Positions 32,708 to 40,782 of a stretch of DNA of 42,887 nt are shown here, one piece after another (positions within the stretch are counted from its first letter, which is position 1; each line of letters begins with the position of its first letter). The position numbers and the translations under genes are program-made. The notes under the pieces were generated by a model. The model worked only from the letters and a program-made list of their open reading frames with translations. It had not been told where the DNA came from and searched no databases. The stretch is from Rhodospirillales bacterium (lineage in GTDB: Bacteria; Pseudomonadota; Alphaproteobacteria; Rhodospirillales; Defluviicoccaceae). The stretch spans positions 1 through 42,887 of the forward strand of contig JAEULH010000043.1 of NCBI GenBank assembly GCA_016793925.1, read 5' to 3'.

Positions 32708-33127
32708 CTAGGCGTTCCACGGGTCGACAAGTGCAATCCCGAAGGTCTCGAAGTGACGGAGATTGCGCGTTGCAAGCGTTGCCTTCTGCGCCGCGGCGAT
32801 GCCGGCAATCAGGAGGTCGCGTATCTCGGTCGTTCGCCCCTCTCGCCGGCAGTCGGCCGCCATCGCTGCCGCAGCGCCTGCTGCCGCATGATCGAACGGC
32901 ATCACCCGACCGCCGAGCACATCATTTATGGCTTCGGCAAACGCCGCCTCCAAGAGCGTCCGGCGTCGGCCGGCGCTTAAGATTTTCAGGCCGAAGCCGA
33001 CCTCGAAGAGCGTGACCGTCGTGGTCCAGACCGTGTCCGGTCGCAGGGTGTCGAGCCAATGTTCGACGGCCGACTCGTTCGCCAAGCGCATCATCGCGGA
33101 TACGACGTTGGTGTCGAGAAGGATCAT
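32708..33127 (-). CDS. VapC/FitB-type PIN-domain toxin
   Basis: This 139-residue PIN-domain ribonuclease starts MILLDTNVVSA. The acidic residues expected to hold magnesium are Asp 5, Glu 42 (TLFEVGFG) and Asp 104 (EIRDLLIAGIA), followed by TRNLRHF. The ATG overlaps the antitoxin stop by four bases (ATGA). It is probably neutralised by the partner protein; when free, it cleaves RNA (tRNA or rRNA in characterised relatives). Confidence 0.9.
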   Translation of the reverse strand: MILLDTNVVSAMMRLANESAVEHWLDTLRPDTVWTTTVTLFEVGFGLKILSAGRRRTLLEAAFAEAINDVLGGRVMPFDHAAAGAAAAMAADCRREGRTTEIRDLLIAGIAAAQKATLATRNLRHFETFGIALVDPWNA

Positions 33128-33369
33128 TCGACATCGGCCGGCGCGGCGGGGTAACCGCGCCACTCTGGGATGTCCTCGTCGAGGCCGATGGCCTCGAACA
33201 GCATGCGCCAGCGCCGACCGAGCGGAACCTCCGCCTCGGGCTTGCCGATCACGGCATTGCGCAGAATCTGGCGCACCTCCTCTTCGGTGCTTCGACCATG
33301 TCGCCGGGCCAGAGCCCGCAACTTGATCTTTACGTCGTCTTCGAGGTTGCGGACAACGAGCTGAGCCAC
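33124..33369 (-). CDS. FitA/VapB-type antitoxin (ribbon-helix-helix)
   Basis: This 81-residue protein opens VAQLVVRNLEDDVKIKLRALA, the FitA-like ribbon-helix-helix DNA-binding segment. A toxin-wrapping tail rich in acidic and aromatic residues follows (FEAIGLDEDIPEWRGYP). I chose the GTG at 33367-33369 because GGAGG lies five bases upstream; an in-frame TTG at 33387 is less likely. It precedes and overlaps the toxin gene. A palindromic operator lies just upstream. Confidence 0.88.
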   Translation of the reverse strand: MAQLVVRNLEDDVKIKLRALARRHGRSTEEEVRQILRNAVIGKPEAEVPLGRRWRMLFEAIGLDEDIPEWRGYPAAPADVE

Positions 33370-33389
33370 TAGAGCCTCCGTACGCAAAT

Positions 33390-33403
33390 GATATCATGAT
33401 ATC
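33390..33403. promoter_or_regulatory. Palindromic operator of the toxin-antitoxin pair
   Basis: GATATCATGATATC is a perfect 14-base palindrome 20 bases upstream of the antitoxin start. It contains overlapping TGATATCA half-sites, like operators bound by FitAB and other ribbon-helix-helix antitoxins. Autoregulation is expected. Confidence 0.65.
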
Positions 33404-33696
33404 GTTGGAGGCCAGCCTTACGCAAACGGAAAAAAGGCTGCTGAGCCCGTCCTGCGGCCTTCAAGACCCTCCCGGCTCGGCGCCGATTGCGCGCTCAAAG
33501 CCCGCCTGCAGCGCCCGGAGGGCCCTCCCTCCGGCAGCGGTTGTCGCCGAGCACTCTGCCGCTGTAAAACATGATCGCGGCCGCGCCGAAGGTTCGATTT
33601 GCGCGATCCACCGCCCGCTTTTCTGTCCTGTGTCTCCCGTTACCGGCCGCCCGCTGCAGCGGCGCGCCGGTGGCACCGCCCAAGCGAACGGTCGTC
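33404..33696. other. Intergenic region between the toxin-antitoxin operator and gltS
   Basis: No gene is supported. The gltS frame is open back to 33571, but the residues added there are Pro/Arg/Ala-rich and unlike the family. The region should contain the divergent promoters; I could not fix them. Confidence 0.45.
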
Positions 33697-34902
33697 ATGG
33701 TTCTCGAAATCGAAGTTTTCGGCACGACGACGATCGCCATGTGCGTGTTCTTCCTCGGCTACGCACTCGTTCGACGCTTCGCCGTGCTCCGCGACTACGC
33801 GATCCCCGAACCGATCGTCGGCGGTTTCGCCTTTGCCATCCTGATCGCGGTCCTCTACTGGTTGACCGACGTCAAGATCATTTTCGATCATCTCCGGCGA
33901 GACGTCCTGCTGGTTTACTTCTTCGCCGCGCTCGGCATGCGTACCAATATTCGCGAAGTCATCTCGTACGGGCGACCGCTGTTCATTCTGGTCGCCCTCG
34001 CCAGCGTATTCATCCTCCTCCAGAACCTCGTCGGCATCACCATCGCCGATGGGTTCGGCCTGTCGCCGGCACATGGGATCATTACCGGGTCGATGGCCCT
34101 GATCGGGCGGTCCGGAACCACCATCGCCTGGGCGCCCTTCTTTCAAACCCGCTTCGACCTCGAACACGTCTCGCGGCTCGGCCTTGCCGCGAATATGAGC
34201 GGCCTGATCGCCGCATGCGCCCTCGGCGGCCCGCTCGCCCGCGTCTTGATCCGCCGCCACGGCCTCGCTTCGCCTCGCGCTTCGGCAATCATCGATGTGG
34301 ATGCGCCGGCCGAGGCAGAGACGTCGATACTCGACCACCATGCCTTCCTGCTGGCGCTGTTGCGCCTGCACATCGCCATCATCATCGGCGAAGTGCTCGG
34401 CAAAGGTCTGCTCGCGCTGGGCATTCACATGCCGCTCTACGTGACCTGCCTGCTGGCGGGCATCCTGCTCGGCAACGCCAAATTCCGGCTCGCACCAAGC
34501 GTCGATTGGCCGAAGAGCGATGCCTGGCTGACCCTGATCGCCTACATCAGCCTCGGGCTGTTCTACACCATGACTATTATGAACCTGCAGTTGTGGACTG
34601 CGGGCGCTTTCTTCTCCTTCATAACGGTCAACATCGTCGTTCAGGCGGCTCTGGCCGCCGCATTCTCCTACGCGGTCGTCTTCCGTGCCCTGGGGCGCAG
34701 CTACGACGCCGCCATTATCTCTGCCGGCTTTGTCGGCATCGCTCTGGGCTCGACGGCAACGACCCTGGCGATCATGACCGCGGTGTGCAGCAAGTACGGC
34801 CGCTCTCACGCCCCATTCGTCATCGTGCCCCTGGCCTGCGGTATCTTCATCGATATCATCAACTCGGCGTTGATCGCCCTGTTTGCGGCGCTCGTCGCCT
34901 AG
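33697..34902 (+). CDS. gltS: Sodium/glutamate symporter GltS
   Basis: This 401-residue inner-membrane protein has the same length as E. coli GltS. It has about ten or more hydrophobic segments, inverted-repeat architecture and conserved blocks such as IPEPIVGGFAFAIL, GMRTNI and ALIGRSGTTIAWAP. The second repeat includes GFVGIALGSTATTLAIMTAV. It imports glutamate with sodium. I chose the ATG at 33697 (MVLEIEVFGTTTIAMCVFFL), where family similarity begins. No strong Shine-Dalgarno sequence is seen, so the start is less certain than the identity. Confidence 0.88.
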   Translation: MVLEIEVFGTTTIAMCVFFLGYALVRRFAVLRDYAIPEPIVGGFAFAILIAVLYWLTDVKIIFDHLRRDVLLVYFFAALGMRTNIREVISYGRPLFILVALASVFILLQNLVGITIADGFGLSPAHGIITGSMALIGRSGTTIAWAPFFQTRFDLEHVSRLGLAANMSGLIAACALGGPLARVLIRRHGLASPRASAIIDVDAPAEAETSILDHHAFLLALLRLHIAIIIGEVLGKGLLALGIHMPLYVTCLLAGILLGNAKFRLAPSVDWPKSDAWLTLIAYISLGLFYTMTIMNLQLWTAGAFFSFITVNIVVQAALAAAFSYAVVFRALGRSYDAAIISAGFVGIALGSTATTLAIMTAVCSKYGRSHAPFVIVPLACGIFIDIINSALIALFAALVA

Positions 34903-35028
34903 CCTCCGACGCTTCGCGTCTGCCGGTGGCGAACGCACGCCGGCCGGCAGTTGCACCGGCGCCGCCGCAGCGTCGACACAACGGTTTGGCGTGGCCGCCG
35001 CCGCTGGTTTCGTTCGCTTCGCAACCCT

Positions 35029-35577
35029 ATGATGCCACGAATGGAAAGCTTGAAATGCGCGGGCAGGCAAGGAGCGAGAGAGCAACCTCGCGCCCGCTGG
35101 ACGCGGGCCGTCATCATCGCACTGGTCTGCCTTTCGACGACGGCGGGGTGCGCCGGCGGCGACGGGGCGGGCAGCGAAATCGCCGGCTTCGCGGCCGGCA
35201 GCGCCGCCGGGCTGTTGACGGCCAATCCCTTTATCGCCGTCGCGACCGGCATGGCCACACGCTTTGGCGCCAGCGAGGCCGGCGCCTACCTGGACCGACG
35301 CCGGCAGGCGGAGATCCACAAGGCAATCGCGACGTCGGCCGGCGCGGCCGACGAGGACCAGATCGTTGACTGGTCGGTGGAGATCGATTTTCCGCCAGGA
35401 CATGCTCACGGGCAGGTGCAAACGACGCGCAGCCTGAACGGCCAGATCGCCTGCCGGGAGGTGCTCTACAGCGTGAAGAGCAGCGGCGAGGCGAGCTTCT
35501 TCGTTGGCGTGATCTGCCGCCACTCGGACGGCGAGTGGCGCTGGGCGGTCTCGGAGCCGACAGCCCAGCGCTGGTAG
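35029..35577 (+). CDS. Putative lipoprotein of unknown function
   Basis: This roughly 182-residue protein (start uncertain; ATGs at 35029, 35032 and 35041) has a basic n-region and a hydrophobic stretch (RAVIIALVCLSTTAGC) ending in a lipobox-like Cys. An Ala/Gly-rich membrane-like segment follows (about residues 50-80, EIAGFAAGSAAGLL). The C-terminal domain ends WSVEIDFPPGHAHGQVQTTR and YSVKSSGEASFFVGVICRH. The plan is like small outer-membrane surface-antigen lipoproteins, but I do not recognise a named family. It stands alone between gltS and the oxygenase gene. Confidence 0.6.
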   Translation: MMPRMESLKCAGRQGAREQPRARWTRAVIIALVCLSTTAGCAGGDGAGSEIAGFAAGSAAGLLTANPFIAVATGMATRFGASEAGAYLDRRRQAEIHKAIATSAGAADEDQIVDWSVEIDFPPGHAHGQVQTTRSLNGQIACREVLYSVKSSGEASFFVGVICRHSDGEWRWAVSEPTAQRW

Positions 35578-35793
35578 GTACGGCGCTGCCGGCGGTAGCC
35601 GGCGGTTTTCGACCTCGTCATCGACCGTCGCGAACCCGACGGGTCGACCGCGACGCGGCGCTTCAGCCGATGACCGTAGCAGCGCCCTCTTCATGAAGCG
35701 CCATTTGCGCTCCCGGGGGCGCTGTGCTACCTAGTTATGAGAATTATTGGCGGCTGGTTCGGTCAAGAGTTGGGCAACAGCCCTGCCGGGAAA

Positions 35794-36426
35794 ATGATGC
35801 GTATTCTCGATATCGACAAGATTCGTGAAGCCGGCCTCGGTTCAGATCCATGCGAGTACATGGTTGTCCCCCGCTTCATCCGCCCCGAGATGCTTGAACC
35901 GATCAATCGAGATTTTCCCGACATCGACGACCCCGGGAACTACCCGCCCGAGTCGCTCAGGTTCGGGCCGGTTTTCGGAGAGATGCTGGATGAACTGGGA
36001 AGCGATGAACTGAAAGAGGTAATCGCCGATAAGTTCTCGATGAACCTCAGTGGCTTTCCGCTGCAGCTCACCGTGCGCAAATACTGCGAGGAATCGGACG
36101 GCAATGTGCACAACGATTCCAAGCTGAAAGTCATCACGGCGCTCATCTACTTCGACCCGGTCTGGACGGCTGCGGGGGGCCGCCTTCGTCTCGTTCGCAA
36201 TCCGCAGAACATCGACGACTACGGCGCAGAGGTCGAGCCGGCCGGCGGCAACCTCCTGATTTTCAAGAGGTCCGAACGGTCATACCACGGGTTCAAGCCC
36301 TACGCCGGGGAGCGGCGGTCGCTGCAGATGTATTACGTCCGCCCGAAGCGGGCTGCGCCGACCCAGGACAAGCGGCTCAGTTTGAAAAAGCGGCTGAAGC
36401 GCGTGCTCAAGGTGCGCCCGCGGTGA
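35794..36426 (+). CDS. 2-oxoglutarate/Fe(II)-dependent oxygenase family protein
   Basis: This roughly 210-residue protein shows the iron-binding triad: His 106 and Asp 108 in NVHNDSKLK, and His 165 in SERSYHGFKPY. A basic residue for 2-oxoglutarate follows in AGERRSLQMYYV. The N-terminus (MMRILDIDKIREAGLGSDPC, YMVVPRFIRPE) matches uncharacterised proteobacterial members whose substrates are often sugars or natural-product intermediates. I prefer the ATG at 35794 over 35737 because the family begins here and GGGAAA precedes it. The C-terminus is strongly basic. It has no clear operon partner; corA follows 64 bases later in the same direction. Confidence 0.78.
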   Translation: MMRILDIDKIREAGLGSDPCEYMVVPRFIRPEMLEPINRDFPDIDDPGNYPPESLRFGPVFGEMLDELGSDELKEVIADKFSMNLSGFPLQLTVRKYCEESDGNVHNDSKLKVITALIYFDPVWTAAGGRLRLVRNPQNIDDYGAEVEPAGGNLLIFKRSERSYHGFKPYAGERRSLQMYYVRPKRAAPTQDKRLSLKKRLKRVLKVRPR

Positions 36427-36490
36427 CGGCAGGGCCACGCTGCAGCGCGGCGCGGCATCATCGAAGGAAGCCTGCGACGGAGCCCGAGCC

Positions 36491-37468
36491 ATGATCACGG
36501 CCTACAGCCGCATGAACGGCGCCATCTCTGCCGGGCCGCTTCCCGCCGCCGCGGCTTCGCCGCCGACAGGCATGGTCTGGATCGACGTTCTGGAACCGAC
36601 GCCGGAGGAGAAAGCGCGGGTCGGCGCGATAACCGGGATCGCCATCCCGACGCCCGAGCAGATGCACGAAATCGAACCGTCAAGCCGGCTGTATGAAGCG
36701 GAGGGTGCCCTGTTCATGACGGCGAGCGTGCTCCACCGGTCGGACAGCGAAGAGGCGGAAACGCGGGCGATGACCTTCGTCATTGTCGGCGGGCTCATGG
36801 TCTCGATCCGCTACTCGACGCCGCACTCCTTCGAGACCTTCCGCGCCCGCGTTCTCCAGCACCCTCCTCTCATCGAAAGCGCCGAGTCGACGCTGGTCGG
36901 CCTGCTCGACGCGATGATCGACCGCATCGCCGACGCGTTGGAGATCGTCGACGCAAACGTGAACAGGATGGCCAAGTCGATCCTCTCGCTCGGCAAGAGC
37001 GAGGCCCGGCCGTCCAAGGATCACCGGGACGAGCTTCGCCAGATCGGGCAGAACCAGGTGCGCTGCTCCAAGGCCGACGAAAGTCTCATCAGTCTGGCCC
37101 GCGTTCTCAGCTTCTTTGACAGCAACATGCGCCAGAACGGCGCCAAGCATATCCGGATTCGAATCAAGAGCCTGCAGCGCGACGTCCAGTCTCTGTCCGG
37201 TTACGCGTCGCGGCTCTCCGAGCGGCTCGAATTTCTCCTCGAAGCGACGCTCGGCGCGATCAACATCGAGCAGACGAACATCATCAAGTTGTTCTCGGTC
37301 GTCGCCGTGGTGTTCATGCCGCCGACGCTCATCGCGAGCATCTATGGGATGAACTACGACATCATGCCGGAGTTACACTGGCCCTGGGGCTACCCGCTGG
37401 CGCTGACGATGATGGTCATCTCGGCAATCCTTCCCTACGCCCTGTTCAAGTACCGGGGCTGGCTGTAG
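36491..37468 (+). CDS. corA: CorA-family divalent cation (Mg2+) transporter
   Basis: This 325-residue protein has the CorA layout. An N-terminal cytoplasmic domain and a long helix (about 180-260) precede two C-terminal membrane helices with the pore motif YGMNYDIMPEL (GMN at 286-288). The tail is short and basic (KYRGWL). It takes up magnesium, cobalt or nickel as a pentamer. The start at 36491 is preceded by a GGAG about eight bases upstream. No magnesium riboswitch is visible in the 64-base leader. Confidence 0.9.
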   Translation: MITAYSRMNGAISAGPLPAAAASPPTGMVWIDVLEPTPEEKARVGAITGIAIPTPEQMHEIEPSSRLYEAEGALFMTASVLHRSDSEEAETRAMTFVIVGGLMVSIRYSTPHSFETFRARVLQHPPLIESAESTLVGLLDAMIDRIADALEIVDANVNRMAKSILSLGKSEARPSKDHRDELRQIGQNQVRCSKADESLISLARVLSFFDSNMRQNGAKHIRIRIKSLQRDVQSLSGYASRLSERLEFLLEATLGAINIEQTNIIKLFSVVAVVFMPPTLIASIYGMNYDIMPELHWPWGYPLALTMMVISAILPYALFKYRGWL

Positions 37469-37524
37469 GGAGCGGTGCCGCCCCGCCGCAGGCCGGCGTG
37501 CCGCGCTGCGCGAACTTGTCCCTG

Positions 37525-38010
37525 CTAGCAGTTCCCGCTCCTGGCGGATATGTCCGGACGACCGACATCATCGGAGCGTTCGACGCTTGCCGTCATTCGC
37601 GCAAGCTTCTTGCTCAAGATGCGCATGACGTTAAGGGCGACATCCGGGCTCTCGCTGACGATACGCAGGAAGACCTCGGCATCGATCTTCAGCACCTTGA
37701 GCGTGCCCACGGCGCGGACCGTTGCCGTGCGCGGCTCGTTGAGGAAGGCTGCGAGCTCTCCAACCAGCCAGTTCTTTCCGAAAACCCCGATGCGCACGTC
37801 TTGCTGGTCCACGTTGACGAGAATTTCGGCCTCGCCGGCCTCTATGATGTAGACGGCATCGGCGGCATCGCCCTCGAAGATGAGCGTCTCGCCGTCGGCC
37901 AGGGTGACGGTGGAGCTCGAGAACGCAAGCAGCTTGAGCTTACCGGGATCCAGGCCGGCAAACAGCGGGACTGCGCGCAACAACGCGACGAGATCCGAAT
38001 ACTGGGCCAC
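37525..38010 (-). CDS. Stand-alone cyclic nucleotide-binding domain protein
   Basis: This 161-residue protein is a single CRP-like sensor domain without a DNA-binding part. The phosphate cassette is intact: GELAAFLNEPRTATVRA with Gly 84, Glu 85, Leu 86 and Arg 94, so it should bind cAMP or cGMP. The C-terminal part has a helix (about 110-140, LRIVSESPDVALNVMRILSK) and then a polar tail. It lies 57 bases after the degenerate ABC protein in the same direction and is probably in its operon, which suggests it regulates or reads out that protein. The target is not known. Confidence 0.82.
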   Translation of the reverse strand: MAQYSDLVALLRAVPLFAGLDPGKLKLLAFSSSTVTLADGETLIFEGDAADAVYIIEAGEAEILVNVDQQDVRIGVFGKNWLVGELAAFLNEPRTATVRAVGTLKVLKIDAEVFLRIVSESPDVALNVMRILSKKLARMTASVERSDDVGRPDISARSGNC

Positions 38011-38067
38011 GGTTCTCCTCTCCTCCCATGCCGCGTTGCGCAGCCAAATTATCCCAGATGACCTGCG

Positions 38068-40764
38068 TCAACTCCCTGCCGGAGATGACATCACGCTGCC
38101 CTCCAGCACCGCGTCCGGCATCGCCTGCGCGACGACGCGGCCGTTCTCCATCATGATCACGCGGTCGAAGCCGGCGGCGTCGCCGATCTCCGGCAGCACC
38201 CAGAGCAAACCGCGCCCGTTGCACGCCGTCAGCAGCGCTTCGCGCATCGCCGCCCGCCCCGCCGGATCGAGCACCGCCGTCGCCTGGTCGATGATCATCA
38301 AATCCGGGCATTTCAACACGGCGCGTGCGATCGCCAACTTCTGACGCTGCGCGATCGAGAGCCGGCCGCCGCCGATCCCGATCTCGAAATCAAGGCCGAC
38401 GTCGATCAGGGTCGGACGCAGCCCGAGGCTGTCGACGACGTCGAGGACAAGGGCGGTCAGCCGTTCGTGCGCGCGCGGACGATCGAGGTCGGGCTTCCCG
38501 AACAGGATATTGTCGAGCACGGAGGCTGGCGGGTTGTACTGGTCGGCGACGAAGAAAGCGACCGCGTCGCGATAGGCCTCCGGCAAGCCGTCTGCGAACG
38601 CGCGGCGCGCCTCAAGAAGCTTCGCTTGCGCCTCGGCGTCGAGAAGGCCCAGACGATGGCGCTCGGTGATCAGCTTGAACGGCAGGGCCATGAAAAGCGA
38701 CCTGTCGTCCTCGCTCAGCGCCTTCGTCTCAAGGGAATCCACGCGCCGGAGAGCGGCCTCGTACGCAGGCAGGTCGTCGGCGCTGATGAAGCTGAAGCGG
38801 GCGAAGAAGTCATGACCGGATGACAATTCCTGGAACACTTCGGTCATGATCCGAGCGGTCCGGATGCCGACGTCGAGAAACTGCTCCCGGATCCCGACCG
38901 TGTCGAGGACGCTCAGCATGTAATCGTTTTCGGCGATGTGGGCGAGGCTGAACGTGGGGCCGACCGGCGTGCCGAAGAGGATGTTTTCGGCCACGGACAT
39001 CTGACCGTTGTAGACATCGCGGTCGAACGGCACGACCAGCCCCTCGTATTCCGGCTCGGCGAGCTTGCTGCGGAGCTCAGCCCGCGCTTCCAGCACCCGC
39101 TGCGCGAGGTTGGGGCAATCGGACTCGGACACGGCGCCCTGCAGGCCCAGGCCAAGCACGTCGCGCTCCATGTCGACGGTGGCAAGGGCCGCGGCCACAT
39201 TTTCGCTCAGCGCGGAGGGGCCGGAAATGTTGAGCGCGCCGATGTCGATCCACACCGCGGCGACGTCGCTCGCGGTATTGCCGGCGGCGAGGGCCTCGGT
39301 GATGTATTTGTCCTGCTCCGCCTTCTCCTCGTCGTCTACCGGCGCCGACTCCAGCGGCCGATGCTTCAGCCCGTAAAGCAGGTTGTCGCGAATGTTCCCG
39401 CTGAAAAGTGCGACGCTCTGGCCGACGTATCCGATCCGCTGGCCGGTCACCGCCTGGGACAGCGTCGCCAGGCTGCTCTCGCCGAAGCGGATGCTGCCGC
39501 CGGTCGGCGCAACCAGTCGCGCGACGAGCTTGGCGACGATATCGGCGCCGGAGCCGGCGGTACCGACCAGCGCCACGCGCTCACCCAGATCGAATTGAAA
39601 GCTGACGCCGTCGAGCGTCTTGATCCCGCCCTCTTCCTCGAGGATCAGGTTGCTGCAGACGACAGGTCCGGACAGGTGCGGGATGTCTCCCTGCGGCGGA
39701 TCCTGCAGATTTGCGGCAAGCATTCCGGCCGGGTCGAATTGTTCGACGATCTGGTCGTACTTGACCCGGGTATCCTCCTTTTGCTGGTACCAGGAAAGAA
39801 GTTCTTTCCACGGGTCCGACATGTCCTTGTAGGCTGCAAGCACCGCGACCAGGGCGCCGATCGTCAGCTCGCCGTTGATCACAAGGTATCCACCGAACAG
39901 GTAGAAGAAGAAAGGAGTAAGCTGGCCAAGGAAGGTATTCAGGAACTTTATGAAAAACTTCTTTCGATAAATGTCATAGCGCAGCCAATAGATTACTCCC
40001 AGCCAGCGGGAAATATCGGCCCTCTCCCACTCAGCCGTCCCGTTGGCGTGCACTTCCTCTACGCCCGTTACGACTTCGCCGATCCTCTCGGAAAGCTTGC
40101 GCACCGTGCGGACGCGCTGCTTGGACAAGGCGTTGACTTGCCGCTGCAACTTCGGGATGAGGTACATCTGCAGCGGGTACAGGGCCAGGGCTGCGGCGCC
40201 GAGGATCGGGTCCTGAACCAGCATGAAGGCGATGCTCGTGACCAGAGTCCGCCCTTCGAAGGCGGGGACGGCGAGCGAGTCGCCGACAAAGCCGCCGACC
40301 GGCTCGACTTCGGCGGTGATCATGGCGATCAGTTCGCCCTGCGATGCCCGGCGAAAGTGCGGAATAGGAAAGCGCAGGATCCGCGTAAACATCTGATACC
40401 GCAGCCGGCGGAGCATGCGTTCGCTGACCTGCCCCTTGTAGACATTAATATAGTACTTGAAGCTGCCGTTGATCACGACCAGGCCGAGAAAAACAAAAGA
40501 GAGCGCGGCCAGGTACTGGATCTGGCCAAGCTCCACCCCCCAGTACGTCTTGGGAAAATCCTGGGAACCGATAGCCTTGTTGATGATGAGCTTTGGAAGC
40601 TCGAGGGAGAGGTAGAGCGTCGGGAAGGAAAATGCGGTCAGCGTCAGGAGCCAGACCTGTTGGCGCCAGCTATAGCGGAAAATGAACTTGAAGAGCGTCG
40701 GCTCCATCTCGCCATTGTCGGCTGCGGGAGCGTCGGAAGGGCTCGGCTGGGACGTCCTCATCAT
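38068..40764 (-). CDS. ABC exporter-like protein with degenerate ATPase motifs and an enlarged nucleotide-binding domain
   Basis: This 898-residue protein has an exporter-type membrane domain (about residues 25-330, six hydrophobic segments) and then a very long nucleotide-binding region (about 365-890). Every catalytic motif is altered. Walker A reads GTAGSGAD (401-408), where the essential Lys and Ser/Thr are Ala and Asp. The signature is LSIAQ (802-806) instead of LSGGQ. Walker B ends in Asp 826-Gln 827, lacking the catalytic Glu. The switch region WVLPEIGD (855-862) has no His. About 300 extra residues separate the Q-loop from the signature and contain two more copies of the element that follows a Q-loop: NIRDNLLYG (457), SVAENILFG (590) and SVLDNILFG (748). 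It probably cannot hydrolyse ATP on its own, so a structural, sensory or hetero-oligomeric role is likely. It starts 18 bases after the FkbH-like gene. Confidence 0.85.
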   Translation of the reverse strand: MMRTSQPSPSDAPAADNGEMEPTLFKFIFRYSWRQQVWLLTLTAFSFPTLYLSLELPKLIINKAIGSQDFPKTYWGVELGQIQYLAALSFVFLGLVVINGSFKYYINVYKGQVSERMLRRLRYQMFTRILRFPIPHFRRASQGELIAMITAEVEPVGGFVGDSLAVPAFEGRTLVTSIAFMLVQDPILGAAALALYPLQMYLIPKLQRQVNALSKQRVRTVRKLSERIGEVVTGVEEVHANGTAEWERADISRWLGVIYWLRYDIYRKKFFIKFLNTFLGQLTPFFFYLFGGYLVINGELTIGALVAVLAAYKDMSDPWKELLSWYQQKEDTRVKYDQIVEQFDPAGMLAANLQDPPQGDIPHLSGPVVCSNLILEEEGGIKTLDGVSFQFDLGERVALVGTAGSGADIVAKLVARLVAPTGGSIRFGESSLATLSQAVTGQRIGYVGQSVALFSGNIRDNLLYGLKHRPLESAPVDDEEKAEQDKYITEALAAGNTASDVAAVWIDIGALNISGPSALSENVAAALATVDMERDVLGLGLQGAVSESDCPNLAQRVLEARAELRSKLAEPEYEGLVVPFDRDVYNGQMSVAENILFGTPVGPTFSLAHIAENDYMLSVLDTVGIREQFLDVGIRTARIMTEVFQELSSGHDFFARFSFISADDLPAYEAALRRVDSLETKALSEDDRSLFMALPFKLITERHRLGLLDAEAQAKLLEARRAFADGLPEAYRDAVAFFVADQYNPPASVLDNILFGKPDLDRPRAHERLTALVLDVVDSLGLRPTLIDVGLDFEIGIGGGRLSIAQRQKLAIARAVLKCPDLMIIDQATAVLDPAGRAAMREALLTACNGRGLLWVLPEIGDAAGFDRVIMMENGRVVAQAMPDAVLEGSVMSSPAGS

Positions 40765-40782
40765 GCCCCGATCATGCCCCGG

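Noticed and set aside
33640-35694. 684-codon minus-strand frame opposite gltS and the lipoprotein gene
   Set aside because: Rich in Asp, Glu, Gln and Arg without any motif; it is the mirror of hydrophobic gltS codons.
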